NCBI GenBank assembly: GCA_039796575.1
Contig: JBDKJP010000061.1
Location: 1-64,000, forward strand
DNA length: 64,000 nt
Direction of reading: 5' to 3'
Source of the DNA: UBA668 sp039796575
GTDB lineage: Bacteria > Actinomycetota > Acidimicrobiia > Acidimicrobiales > Ilumatobacteraceae
Position 1 is the first letter of the stretch; the number at the start of each line of letters is the position of its first letter. Made by a program: the position numbers and the translations under genes. Under the pieces are notes generated by a model. That model had not been told where the DNA came from. It was given only the letters and a program-made list of their open reading frames with translations, and did not search any database. Shown piece by piece: positions 44,101-52,809 of this stretch.

Positions 44101-44428
44101 GCAGGTCGGGCTCATTCCCGCACAGGCACAGGTGCTGATGCACCTCGACGAGCCGCGACGCATCACCGACCTCGCATCGGCCAACGCGTGCGACCCGTCG
44201 TCGGTGTCCACGATGATCCAGCGACTCGAACGCGATGGCCTGGTCCGCCGGGCCGTCGACCCGCGCGACGCGCGGGCTCGTCTGGTGGAGTTGTCGCCCA
44301 GCGGCACCCGGGCGCGGACACGCCTCGTCGCGCTGGTGGCCGGCGCCGACGAAGTGGTGGCCGGGCTGCCATCGGATCAGCGCGCCGCACTGGCGTCGAT
44401 GTTCGCCACCGACTCCCTCGCCCGCTGA
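44003..44428 (+). CDS. MarR-family regulator, probably 5'-altered
   Basis: 141 residues. The MarR winged helix is good from about residue 36: GLIPAQAQVLMHLDE, ITDLASANACDPSSVSTMIQ and RLERDGLVRR, then DPRDARARLVELSPSG. The first ~33 residues are not MarR-like because this stretch is antisense to the doxX remnant, so the original first helix (dimerisation) seems replaced. Translation could start at ATG 44003 or ATG 44075. Whether it still functions is uncertain; doxX and marR are commonly divergent neighbours. Confidence 0.65.
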   Translation: MAFGFFDSLPRPEPMAASARRAETMMVANDRAAQVGLIPAQAQVLMHLDEPRRITDLASANACDPSSVSTMIQRLERDGLVRRAVDPRDARARLVELSPSGTRARTRLVALVAGADEVVAGLPSDQRAALASMFATDSLAR

Positions 44429-44442
44429 CCCGCATCGATCCG

Positions 44443-45384
44443 TCAGGCGACGGCAGCTGCCGTGTCGGGCGCCGCATCGACGGTGTCGTCGCTGTTGCGC
44501 ACCACCAGCATCACGCCGGCGATCACCACCAGCCCGCCGACCACCTCCACCAGGGTGGGCAGTTCGCCGAGCCACACCCACGCCACCAGCACGCTCAGCG
44601 GGGTGACGACGGTGCTGATCGACGTCGCTGTGGTGGCCGACACCACCGTCATCACGCGGGCCATCGAGTAGTAGATGAACGCCGAACTGGCCGAGCCCAA
44701 CCAGATCACCGCGAGCCATCCCTTCCACGAAAGGTCGGCGAACTCGCCGAGCCGTGGGATGTCGAGCACCAGCATCACCAGCGCTCCGGCCACGGTCCCG
44801 GGCGTGTTCAGCCACCACGAGTCGTACCGGTGACCGATGCTGCGCGTCGCCACGGTGACCGCAGCCCAGGTGATGGCGGCGAGCAGCACCACCATTGCGC
44901 CGAGTACCGCCATCTCGCCACCGGTGCCGCCACTCGTGACACCGATGAGCACGCAGCCGGCGGTGCTGACCACCAGCCCCGCCACCTGTGCGCGGCGCAG
45001 GCGATGGTGCAGGAACACCACCTCGCCCATCGCGGTGAGCACGGGGTAGGTGGCCATCATCACCGCGGCCACGGCCACCGACACCTGGTGCTGGCCCCAG
45101 TTGAACAGCAGGTGGAACACGGCCGAGCCGCCGAAGCCGCAGAGGAACAGGCGCACCCGGTCGCCCGGCAGCACCGGGGTGCGCCGCCAGGGCGAACGGA
45201 CGATGACGAGCGCGAACATCGCCGCCGACACCACCACGCGACCGGTGGCGAGCGTGAGCGGCGAGAGCTCCTCGAGCGCGAGCTGCACCAGCGTGAACGA
45301 CACGCTGCCGATGACGATGGACGCGGCCAGGAGCAGGAACGCCGATCGGCGAGCCGCGGCAGAGGGAGTGGGGGCGGCAGCCAT
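44443..45384 (-). CDS. EamA/DMT-family transporter
   Basis: 313 residues with ten predicted membrane helices in two EamA repeats (first: FLLLAASIVIGSVSFTLVQL to TAGCVLIGV; second: LLAAITWAAVTVATRSIG to VVIAGVMLVV). Drug/metabolite exporter family; substrate unknown. It converges on the marR-like gene (14-bp gap). Confidence 0.92.
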   Translation of the reverse strand: MAAAPTPSAAARRSAFLLLAASIVIGSVSFTLVQLALEELSPLTLATGRVVVSAAMFALVIVRSPWRRTPVLPGDRVRLFLCGFGGSAVFHLLFNWGQHQVSVAVAAVMMATYPVLTAMGEVVFLHHRLRRAQVAGLVVSTAGCVLIGVTSGGTGGEMAVLGAMVVLLAAITWAAVTVATRSIGHRYDSWWLNTPGTVAGALVMLVLDIPRLGEFADLSWKGWLAVIWLGSASSAFIYYSMARVMTVVSATTATSISTVVTPLSVLVAWVWLGELPTLVEVVGGLVVIAGVMLVVRNSDDTVDAAPDTAAAVA

Positions 45385-45661
45385 CGTCGACGCCCGAAAC
45401 TACTGTGCGACCTGGGCCGACGACCGGAATACGACCTCCTGCGACGAAAGGCTTAGGTCGAGCACCGCCTTGGTCGCACGCAATCGCGTCGAATGCCGCG
45501 ATCCGCGGCGGATTTCGGCCGAATCACACCGTCCGTGGTGGGGTCGTACAACCTCTGCCACAGTTTTCGACGTCGCTTGGATTTCGGCTGGCCGTCCGTT
45601 GGAGACCACCCATGTTCACTGTCGTCATCGGGCAACTCCCACCCGCAGAGGAGCAATCGCA

Positions 45662-46243
45662 ATGAAGAAGACCTGGATCACCGGACTCACCGTGGCAGCC
45701 GTCGCCGGCACCGGTGGCGCCGCCTTCGCCAGCATGCAGGCCAGCACGCACGACAACACCGCCGACGCGGCGTCGCAGCCGGCCGTGAGCGCGGTCGAGA
45801 CCACGCTCGCCGCCCGGGCCTACAGCTACCAGGCCGGTCCCGCCGGCACCGTGAACCTCACCGTCGACGACGGCGTGATGAAGGTCGACAGCGCCCTGCC
45901 CGCCGCCGGCTGGACCGTGGTGTCGTACACCTCGCCCGCCGGCCACCTCGAGGTGGCGTTCACCGACGGCCTCCAGGTCGTCACGTTCATCGCCGACCTC
46001 TCGGGCGACGAAGTGCTGGCCTCCCTGTCGGCCGCACCCGCACCCACCATCCCCACCACCGCGCCGGCCCCGGCACCCGCCACCTCGCCCGTGTCGCTCG
46101 CTCCGTCGTCGCAGTCGCCCGCACCGTCGCACACCTCCGCCCCCTCGGGCAGCGGTGACGACGAGCACGAAGAGCACGAGGACGACGACGACCACGACCA
46201 CGACCACGAAGAGGAGCACGAAGACGAGGGCGACGATGACTGA
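45662..46243 (+). CDS. Exported protein with Asp/Glu/His-rich tail
   Basis: 193 residues from ATG 45662 (AGAGGAG nine bases upstream). Leader MKKTWITGLTVAAVAGTGGA; a small beta-rich domain (about 50-120, GTVNLTVDDGVMKVDSALP); a Pro/Ser/Ala linker; and a C-terminal ~35 residues of Asp, Glu and His (DDHDHDHEEEHEDEGDD) suited to binding divalent metals. First gene of a four-gene operon with ApbE and a ferric-reductase-like protein, so an iron or electron-transfer role is plausible. No FMN-attachment motif (Dx(S/T)GA(T/S)) is visible. Confidence 0.75.
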   Translation: MKKTWITGLTVAAVAGTGGAAFASMQASTHDNTADAASQPAVSAVETTLAARAYSYQAGPAGTVNLTVDDGVMKVDSALPAAGWTVVSYTSPAGHLEVAFTDGLQVVTFIADLSGDEVLASLSAAPAPTIPTTAPAPAPATSPVSLAPSSQSPAPSHTSAPSGSGDDEHEEHEDDDDHDHDHEEEHEDEGDDD

Positions 46244-46979
46244 CCCGCAACAGGCAGCTCGAATCGCCGCCATGCGGGCCCGCCGCGGCCAGGCCCCGAT
46301 CGACGTCACCTCCACCACCAGTTCTGCTGCCCAGGCGCCGGGTGCTCCCGTCCCGCCCGCCGCTGCCACATGGGCAGCACCGTCCGCAGCGACAGCGGCC
46401 GCCTCCACGGCTGCTGTCGCTGCGACGAACGGATCGCCCGATCCCATCGCCGCCCTGCAGGTGCAGGTGCAGCAGCTCCAGCGCCAGGTGCAGCAGCGGC
46501 CGGCCGCAACCACCACGGCGCGGGCCAAGCACCCGCACGTGGCCGCCGGCGCCCGCATCCTCGCCACCGGGCTCACCGCCTCGGCGGTGTTCGGCCTCAC
46601 CACGGTGATCGCCTCGGCGAACCGCCCGGTCGAGCCGTCGGCAGTGCAGCCCACGCAGACCTCCACGGTGCCCACGGTTGTGCCGGGTGTCGCCACCGCC
46701 GTCGACCCGGCGGCCAGCACGCTGCCCGCCACCACGTTGCCGGCGGGCCCCACCACGGTGGTGCTCACCCTGCCGCCCGCGGTCGTGCCCGCCGCAGCGC
46801 CCGCACCGGCGGCGCCCACGCAGACCCAGACCCAGTCGGCCACGCCGGCACCGAAGGCCGCCACCCCGGCGCCCGCGCCCGCTCCGGCACCTGCGCCCGC
46901 ACCGGCACCGGTCACCACCGCAGCGCCCGTCGTCACCCAGCCCCCGGCACCGGTGACCACCACGGCGCCCAGCAAGTAG
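46236..46979 (+). CDS. Membrane-anchored Ala/Pro/Thr-rich protein
   Basis: 247 residues; ATG 46236 lies inside the end of the preceding gene (8-bp overlap). Cytosolic start MTDPQQAARIAAMRARRGQ, a Gln-rich coiled-coil-like stretch ALQVQVQQLQRQVQQ (about 74-88), one hydrophobic helix (ARILATGLTASAVFGLTTVI), then ~120 residues of Pro, Ala, Thr and Val including a run of repeated AP dipeptides. Probably a surface or periplasm-like spacer protein; function unknown. Operon with ApbE. Confidence 0.7.
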   Translation: MTDPQQAARIAAMRARRGQAPIDVTSTTSSAAQAPGAPVPPAAATWAAPSAATAAASTAAVAATNGSPDPIAALQVQVQQLQRQVQQRPAATTTARAKHPHVAAGARILATGLTASAVFGLTTVIASANRPVEPSAVQPTQTSTVPTVVPGVATAVDPAASTLPATTLPAGPTTVVLTLPPAVVPAAAPAPAAPTQTQTQSATPAPKAATPAPAPAPAPAPAPAPVTTAAPVVTQPPAPVTTTAPSK

Positions 46980-46991
46980 GAACACCGAGAC

Positions 46992-47924
46992 ATGAGGACG
47001 ATGGACGGGTCGGTCGAACGAGCATTCCGTGTGATGGGATGCGGCTCGCACGTGGTGATCCACGGCGGCGACGAGGACCTGCTCGACGTCGCCGAGGCCC
47101 GCCTGCGCGAGCTCGAGTCGTGGTGGAGCCGCTTCCGCGACGACAGCGACATCACCCTCGCGAACCGTTCGGCCGGCACGCCCGTCGTCGTCCATCCCGA
47201 CACCCTCGCCGTGGTCAGCCGTGCGCTCGACGCGTGGCGTCAGACCGATGGTCGGTTCGACATCACCGTGCTGCCCGCGCTCCTCGACGTCGGGTACACC
47301 CACAGCGCCGTCGACCACGCGGCCGCGCCCACCGTGCCCGGCACCCGGGTGGGCATGAGCGCCTGGGTGAAGGTCGACTACAACGCCTCCACGCTCACCG
47401 TGCCCGCCGCGTCGGCCATCGACCTGGGGGGCATCGGCAAGGGGTTCGCCGCCGACATCGTCGCCGAGGAGCTCGTCGAGATGGGCGCCACGGGTGCCGT
47501 CGTCAACATCGGCGGTGACCTCCGAGCCACCGGGAACCCGTCGGACGACGCCTCGTGGTACCTCGGCATCGAGGACCCCACCGTCGCGCCCACCAAGCCG
47601 CCGACGCACCTCACCGCCGTCCGCCTGCACGAGGGTGGCGTCGCCACCTCGGGCACCACCGTGCGCACGTTCACCACCCCCGACGGGCGCACCACCCACC
47701 ATCTCATCGACCCGCTGTCGGGCCGACCCGCCGAGCACGAACTGCTCACCGCCACCGTGCTCGCGGCCGATGCCGCCACCGCCGAGGCGTTCGCCACCGC
47801 CGCGATGATGCTGCCCGCCGGCAAGGCCGTGGCCATGCTCGACCGCCTGGGCCTCGCCGGCCTCGTGGTCGGCACCGACGGCACGGTGCACCGCACCGCG
47901 ACCATGAAGGACTTCGAACCGTGA
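46992..47924 (+). CDS. apbE: FAD:protein FMN transferase (ApbE)
   Basis: 310 residues. Attaches FMN covalently to Thr of target proteins, using FAD. Motifs: FRVMGCGSHVVI, SWWSRFRDDSDITLANR, GRFDITVLPAL, AIDLGGIGKGFAAD, VVNIGGDLRA and THHLIDPLSGRPA. No signal peptide is evident, although many ApbE proteins are exported lipoproteins. Operon with a ferric-reductase-like membrane protein (GTGA overlap) suggests flavin-based trans-membrane electron transfer; the flavinylated partner is not obvious here. Confidence 0.92.
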   Translation: MRTMDGSVERAFRVMGCGSHVVIHGGDEDLLDVAEARLRELESWWSRFRDDSDITLANRSAGTPVVVHPDTLAVVSRALDAWRQTDGRFDITVLPALLDVGYTHSAVDHAAAPTVPGTRVGMSAWVKVDYNASTLTVPAASAIDLGGIGKGFAADIVAEELVEMGATGAVVNIGGDLRATGNPSDDASWYLGIEDPTVAPTKPPTHLTAVRLHEGGVATSGTTVRTFTTPDGRTTHHLIDPLSGRPAEHELLTATVLAADAATAEAFATAAMMLPAGKAVAMLDRLGLAGLVVGTDGTVHRTATMKDFEP

Positions 47925-48472
47925 ACCCGCAGACCTGGTGGTACGTCTCCCGAGCCAGCGGCATCGTCGCCTGGGTGGTCCTCGCGGCCACCTGCCTGTG
48001 GGGCATCCTCCTCATCACGCGCATGCTCAAGCCCGCCGATCGCCCGGCCTGGCTGCTCGACCTGCATCGTTGGCTCGGCGGCCTCGCCGTGGTCACCACG
48101 CTCGTGCACATGCTGGCGCTCGTCGCCGACAGCTACGTGTACTTCGGGTGGAAGGAGCTGCTGGTGCCGAACGCCAGCGGCTGGAAGACCGGCGCCGTCA
48201 CCTGGGGTGTCATCGCGTTCTACTTCCTCGTGGTCATCCAGGGCACGTCGCTGTTCATGAAGAAGCTGCCCAAGCGCCTGTGGCGCAGCGTGCACCTCAC
48301 GTCGTACCTGCTGTTCGCCATCGCCACCGTGCACGGCATCCAGGCCGGCACCGACCGCGGCAACGTGCTGTTCCTGGTCGTCGCATCGGGCGTGGCCGGC
48401 GTGGTGCTGTTCGCCGCACTGGCCCGCTGGCTGCAGGCCCGCCACAAGCGGCTCGCCGCCGCTAGCGCGTGA
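47921..48472 (+). CDS. Ferric-reductase-like transmembrane protein
   Basis: 183 residues from GTG 47921 overlapping the apbE stop. Five to six helices with paired histidines typical of b-type heme binding: LLDLHRWLGG, TLVHMLAL, RSVHLTSYLL and ATVHGIQ. It lacks a cytosolic FAD/NAD domain, so electrons must come from another protein. The likely role is moving electrons across the membrane to a flavinylated or metal-binding exported protein. The 3' end overlaps the convergent peptidase by 11 bp. Confidence 0.87.
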   Translation: MNPQTWWYVSRASGIVAWVVLAATCLWGILLITRMLKPADRPAWLLDLHRWLGGLAVVTTLVHMLALVADSYVYFGWKELLVPNASGWKTGAVTWGVIAFYFLVVIQGTSLFMKKLPKRLWRSVHLTSYLLFAIATVHGIQAGTDRGNVLFLVVASGVAGVVLFAALARWLQARHKRLAAASA

Positions 48473-49226
48473 AGATGAGGTCGATGTAGTCCTGGCCGAT
48501 GAAGACGGCCACGATGGTGCCCACCGCGAGGAACGGGCCGAACGGGACCGCCGACTTCATGCCGGCCTTGCCGACCGCGATCAGCGCCACGCTGACGACG
48601 GCACCGATGAAGAAGCCGAAGAACAGGCCGACCGGCACGAGGCCCGGGTTGATGAACCCGAGGTACATGCCGAGCAGCGGGGCGAGCACCACGTCGCCGA
48701 ACCCCATGCCGCGGCCGCGGGTGAGCACGTACAGGCCGCCGATGAACGCGTACGCGATGGCGGCGCCGAGGGCGGCCATCCACAGCCGTTCCGGTTCGCC
48801 GTCGACGAGGGCCGCCACGCAGAGCAGCGGTGCGCCGAGGCCGGCCGTCCAGTAGGTGATGGGTCGCGGCAGGCGCTGGGTCTTCAGATCGATCCAGCTC
48901 AGGGCCACCAGACCGGCCATCAGGACGCAGTAGGCGGGGGTCCACCAGCTGAACCCGAATTCCCACGCAGTGAGGCCGAAAAGAAGCGCCGTTGACAACT
49001 CAAGCACGAGCGGTTCGATGCCGATACTCGTATGGCACTGCCGGCACCTGCCTCGCAGCGCCAGCCAACTGAAGACCGGCACGAGATCGCGGAAACCGAG
49101 GCGCAAGCCGCAGTTCCCACACGCCGAACCGGGATGGACCACCGAAGCGCCGCGAGGCACCCGGTCGACCACCACGGTGAGGAACGAACCGATCAGGAGC
49201 CCGTAGAGGGCGGTAATGACAATCAT
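48462..49226 (-). CDS. pilD: Type IV prepilin peptidase/N-methylase (PilD)
   Basis: 254 residues from ATG 49226. Bifunctional layout: N-terminal domain with two CxxC pairs (CGNCGLR and CRQCHTS) and FLTVVVDRVPRG, then the A24 protease with SWIDLKTQRLP and MGFGDVVLAP aspartates. Processes and methylates the type IV pilins encoded at 51316-56390. Divergent from pilT. It is distinct from the shorter Tad-type peptidase at 39929, so each pilus system has its own enzyme. Confidence 0.93.
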   Translation of the reverse strand: MIVITALYGLLIGSFLTVVVDRVPRGASVVHPGSACGNCGLRLGFRDLVPVFSWLALRGRCRQCHTSIGIEPLVLELSTALLFGLTAWEFGFSWWTPAYCVLMAGLVALSWIDLKTQRLPRPITYWTAGLGAPLLCVAALVDGEPERLWMAALGAAIAYAFIGGLYVLTRGRGMGFGDVVLAPLLGMYLGFINPGLVPVGLFFGFFIGAVVSVALIAVGKAGMKSAVPFGPFLAVGTIVAVFIGQDYIDLIFTR

Positions 49227-49276
49227 CGCAAGAGTTCCCACCGGCTGTCGCGGCGGGCACACGGGAGGCTAGCCCC

Positions 49277-50428
49277 ATGTTCAATCCAGACCCGATGTTG
49301 GTCACGCTCCTCCAGGCCACGGTGGCCGCCGGTGCCTCCGACCTCCACCTCACCGTCGGCCGTCCGCCGACCGCGCGCCGCGATGGCGTGCTGGTGCCGT
49401 TCGAGGGCGTCGCGCTCAGCACGCCCGAGGAGACCGAGCGCATGGTGCGATCGCTTCTCACCCTCGAACAGCAGCACGAGCTCGAGCACCACTCGCAGAT
49501 CGACTTCTCGTTCGGCCTCGAGGGCGTCGGCCGTTTCCGTGCCAACGCCTACAAGCAGCGCAACACCCTGGCGCTCGCCCTCCGTGTCATTCCCTTCCGC
49601 GTCCGTTCGCTGGAAGAGCTCGGCGCCCCGTGGGCCGCCAACGAGCTGCTCAACCGTCCGTACGGTCTGGTGCTCGTCGTGGGCCCCACCGGTTCGGGTA
49701 AGTCGACGACGCTGGCCGCGATGATCGACCGCATCAACGAGACCAAGCCGCTGCACATCCTCACCATCGAGGACCCCATCGAATACCTGCACCACCACAA
49801 GGTGGCCATGGTCAACCAGCGTGAAGTCGGCCAGGACGTGAACCACTTCCTCGACGGTCTCCGCAGCGCACTGCGTGAGGACCCCGACGTCATCCTCCTC
49901 GGCGAAATGCGCGACCTCGACTCGATCAGCATCACCCTGACGCTGGCCGAGACGGGTCACCTCGTGTTCGCCACCCTGCACACCAACGACGCCGCCCAGG
50001 CACTCGACCGCATCGTCGACGTGTTCCCGGCCGAGCGCCGCGACCAGATCCAGATCCAGCTGGCCGGCACCCTGCAGGGCGTCATCAGCCAGCGTCTGCT
50101 GCCCGCCGAGGGCGGCGGCCGTGTCGCCGCCTACGAGGTGCTCATGGCGAACGACGCCGTGCGCAACCTGGTGCGTGAGGGCAAGAGCCGTCAGCTCCGC
50201 AACGCGATGATCTCCGGTCAGCAGGAAGGCATGCAGACCATCGAGATGGACCTCGCCCGACTCATGTCGAGCGGCATCATCAGCTTCGACACGGCGGCCG
50301 AGGCCAGCCAGTACCCGAAGGAGATCCTGGCGCAGGCGGCCACCATGCGGTCGCAGATGCAGGCCAGCGCCACGATGCAGGCCGGCCAGTCCGCCAGCAC
50401 CGGCGCCGGCGAGTTCGTCAGCGCCTGA
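49277..50428 (+). CDS. pilT: Twitching motility ATPase PilT
   Basis: 383 residues. Retraction ATPase of type IV pili. N-terminal PAS-like domain (SDLHLTVGRPPTARRDG), Walker A GPTGSGKSTT (about 136-145), Asp box ILTIEDPIEYLH, Walker B VILLGEMRDLDS and His box FATLHTNDAAQALDR. SD GGGAGG precedes ATG. pilB and pilC/M/N/O are not in the window. The divergent pilD and nearby pilins show a functional, retractable pilus system. Confidence 0.96.
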   Translation: MFNPDPMLVTLLQATVAAGASDLHLTVGRPPTARRDGVLVPFEGVALSTPEETERMVRSLLTLEQQHELEHHSQIDFSFGLEGVGRFRANAYKQRNTLALALRVIPFRVRSLEELGAPWAANELLNRPYGLVLVVGPTGSGKSTTLAAMIDRINETKPLHILTIEDPIEYLHHHKVAMVNQREVGQDVNHFLDGLRSALREDPDVILLGEMRDLDSISITLTLAETGHLVFATLHTNDAAQALDRIVDVFPAERRDQIQIQLAGTLQGVISQRLLPAEGGGRVAAYEVLMANDAVRNLVREGKSRQLRNAMISGQQEGMQTIEMDLARLMSSGIISFDTAAEASQYPKEILAQAATMRSQMQASATMQAGQSASTGAGEFVSA

Positions 50429-50443
50429 TCAGGAGACCATGTC

Positions 50444-51160
50444 ATGACCGCCAAGCTGCCGTACAAGATGCTCGGTGGTGTCGTGCCCTGCCCGGGCGGC
50501 TGGCTCATCGTGCCGGCCCGCCTGGCGGGCGTGACGGTCGTGGCCGAGGACGCGTGGGTCGTGCCCACGCTGCTCGACGTGCTCGAGTTCAAGCCGAAGT
50601 TCGAGGCCGCCGCCATCTGGGCGCCGATCGGGTTCAACGACGAGCCGCAGGGCCCGTTCCGCCCGTGCGACGAAGAGGCCCGCGCGTACGTGGGCTGGCC
50701 GCGTCGTGTGGCCATCCGCCCGGTGCCGTGCCGCGCCGCGCTGCACGCGGCCACCCGTGAAGAGGCGCTCGAGATCGAGCCGTGGCTCACCCGCGACGAC
50801 TTCCGCCGCTTCAAGTGGCTGCGTGAGGCCGAGCGCGAGTTCCAGCCGTTCCATCAGCGTTCGTACTTCGCGGCGCACCCCGATCTCACGTTCTCGCAGT
50901 TGAACAACGACATCCCGCTCACCACGTCCCCATATCACGAGGACGGTGTGATCGAGCGCATGGCGTTGATCCGCGACAAGATGCCGGGTGTCGAGGAGAT
51001 CGTCACCCGCACGCCGCCCCCGGGCGCCGCGATGGTGCACATGCTCGAGGCCACGGGCCTGCTGTGGACCGCACGCCGCGCCGCCGGCCGGGCGATGCAG
51101 CGCCTGCCGCTCGATCCCAACTGGGACTCGACCGGCATGCGCATGGAACTCGTCCGCTGA
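50444..51160 (+). CDS. DUF429-like protein (predicted RNase H-like fold)
   Basis: 238 residues. GGWLIVPARLAG near the N-terminus, AAIWAPIGFNDEPQGPFRPCDEEARAYVGWPRRVAIRPVP and a Gln/Asn helix region follow the DUF429 pattern (GGW, D-P-IG, CD-EAR, P-R). The initial VGVD strand of the family is poorly kept here. Function unknown; predicted nuclease fold. It follows pilT by 15 bp with AGGAGA upstream, so it is likely co-transcribed, although a pilus role is not implied. Confidence 0.65.
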   Translation: MTAKLPYKMLGGVVPCPGGWLIVPARLAGVTVVAEDAWVVPTLLDVLEFKPKFEAAAIWAPIGFNDEPQGPFRPCDEEARAYVGWPRRVAIRPVPCRAALHAATREEALEIEPWLTRDDFRRFKWLREAEREFQPFHQRSYFAAHPDLTFSQLNNDIPLTTSPYHEDGVIERMALIRDKMPGVEEIVTRTPPPGAAMVHMLEATGLLWTARRAAGRAMQRLPLDPNWDSTGMRMELVR

Positions 51161-51164
51161 CCCG

Positions 51165-51246
51165 GGCTTCTGGGCGTCGTTCGTCCCACTTGGGTTTCTG
51201 GGCGCGCTGCGTCCCGGGAACCGGGACGCACGCCGCCCAGTTGCGC
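51165..51246 (+). repeat. Dispersed 3'-end repeat, copy D
   Basis: Starts 4 bp after the DUF429-like stop, sense orientation. Two TTCTGGGCG modules and hairpin TGCGTCCCGG-GAA-CCGGGACGCA with outer CTGGGCG/CGCCCAG arms. Confidence 0.85.
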
Positions 51247-51315
51247 GTGCACGCGTCACCGCCGGCACCCCTTGCGGGCGGTGACGGCGGTCGAAGGCCG
51301 TGGTGACGGAGCGGA

Positions 51316-52809
51316 TCAGCTCGGGGCGCTGCCGGCCGAGGCCGTGACCCACGAGTTGACCGCGAACTCGCCGTAGTCGTTGATCTGCACGATGGCGACC
51401 GAGGTGACCAGCGGGTTGCCCTCGGTGGTCACGCCGACCAGCTTGAACGTCTTCTGCACGATGCGGTTGATGAAGCCGATCTGCGTGGTGGCCGGCTGGT
51501 CGGGCGTCTGGCTGAACAGTGCGGCGAGCACGCCGCCCACCAACTGCACGTCCTTGCCGGCGCTCATCGTCGGGGCGACGGCAATGTTGATCCGGCCCTG
51601 CGGCACGGCGATGTAGCCGGGGATGAACACGCTGGAGGCGGCGGCCGTCGTGTACGAGAGGTCGATGATCGGGTTCACGACGACCAGCGGGTCGAGGCTC
51701 GGGACGAGCGTCGACGGCAGGTAGTCGCCGGTGGCGGCATCGGCGCCGGCAGGGCTGCCGAGCGTCGACTTCGGCACTTGGAGTTGGCCCGCCAGGTTGA
51801 GCTCGGTGCTCGCAGCGGCGCCCGCCGTCACGCCGTTGACGGAGATGATCGACACACCCTTCGACGGGGCGGCACCGACGTCGGTCGGGTCGACCAGACG
51901 GGCATTGAACGACACCCGCGGCCCCTGCGAGGTGGCACCGGTGTCGTTGATGATCAACCGCCCGGCACCGCCGAACACGAACGTCGCGCCGAGACCCGAG
52001 ATGTTGTGGTTCGACGGGGCGTTGATGGCGTTGTACGCCGCGTCCTGGTCGTCGGTGCAGCCCTCGGCCGCACCTTCACCGATGACCACGTTGGCGGCGC
52101 CGCTGAACGTGATGGTGCTCTCGAAGTAGTACACACCCGACGTGAAGTAGGTGGGGACCGTGTCGTTCACGACGACCGGCGCGTTGTACGTGCCGGGGAA
52201 GTACACGCGGCACGTGCCGGCCCACGCGGGCATCATGTAGCCACTGTTCGCCGGGTGGTTCAGGGCGTGCGACGGCAGCCGCGGCAGCCACACGGCACCG
52301 CCGGTGCTGTCGGTGGTGGCACCGGAGTACCAGGCGGCCGTGTCCGCGCCACCGTTCCCGGCGAACTGCGAACCGATGGCGCCCGCCGGTGCCGCCGAGC
52401 CCACCTGCGTGGTGGTGATGGCCGTACGGAGCTCGGTGTCGTCGAGCTCCGCCGAGCTGAGCACCGTGGTGCACACGGTGTGCACGCCGATGTCGAGACC
52501 CGGGTTCGCGAGCGCGACCTCGCTGTGCAGACCACTGTTCGAGCAGGTGTCGTACAGCGCCTTCGGATCGGCCATCGCGATGCGCAGCGCGCCACGCACG
52601 GCCTCGGCGCGGTTGGTCTTCTCGGTCTGGATGCGGCTGGTGCGCAGCACCGACGACGCGTACCCCAACAGGGGAGTGATCACCATCATCCCGAGGATGA
52701 TGAAGATCATGCACATCACCATGGCCATGCCCTCGTCACCGCGCCCGCCGGGGCGAGCGGTACGGCGGTCGGCACGGCGGGCCAACAGGGCGCGTCGTCG
52801 AGTGCTCAT
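51316..52809 (-). CDS. PilX-like type IV pilus accessory protein
   Basis: 497 residues. Highly basic first 20 residues, then RGDEGMAMVMCMIFIILG and a hydrophobic helix (about 28-50), a class III pilin-like N-terminus without the Glu5 of major pilins, as in PilX-type proteins. The large exported part (about 70-497) contains beta-rich, Gly/Ala/Thr-rich sequence with paired cysteines (TCSNSG, HTVCTT, GTCRVYF, GCTDDQ). It overlaps the VWA pilin gene by four bases (ATGA) and should be a minor or tip component of the same pilus. Confidence 0.72.
   Translation of the reverse strand: MSTRRRALLARRADRRTARPGGRGDEGMAMVMCMIFIILGMMVITPLLGYASSVLRTSRIQTEKTNRAEAVRGALRIAMADPKALYDTCSNSGLHSEVALANPGLDIGVHTVCTTVLSSAELDDTELRTAITTTQVGSAAPAGAIGSQFAGNGGADTAAWYSGATTDSTGGAVWLPRLPSHALNHPANSGYMMPAWAGTCRVYFPGTYNAPVVVNDTVPTYFTSGVYYFESTITFSGAANVVIGEGAAEGCTDDQDAAYNAINAPSNHNISGLGATFVFGGAGRLIINDTGATSQGPRVSFNARLVDPTDVGAAPSKGVSIISVNGVTAGAAASTELNLAGQLQVPKSTLGSPAGADAATGDYLPSTLVPSLDPLVVVNPIIDLSYTTAAASSVFIPGYIAVPQGRINIAVAPTMSAGKDVQLVGGVLAALFSQTPDQPATTQIGFINRIVQKTFKLVGVTTEGNPLVTSVAIVQINDYGEFAVNSWVTASAGSAPS

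Noticed and set aside
43767..44428. Integrated mobile element at tRNA-Arg
   Set aside because: No integrase, direct repeat of the tRNA 3' end or foreign cargo was found; only gene remnants, so deletion is the simpler reading.
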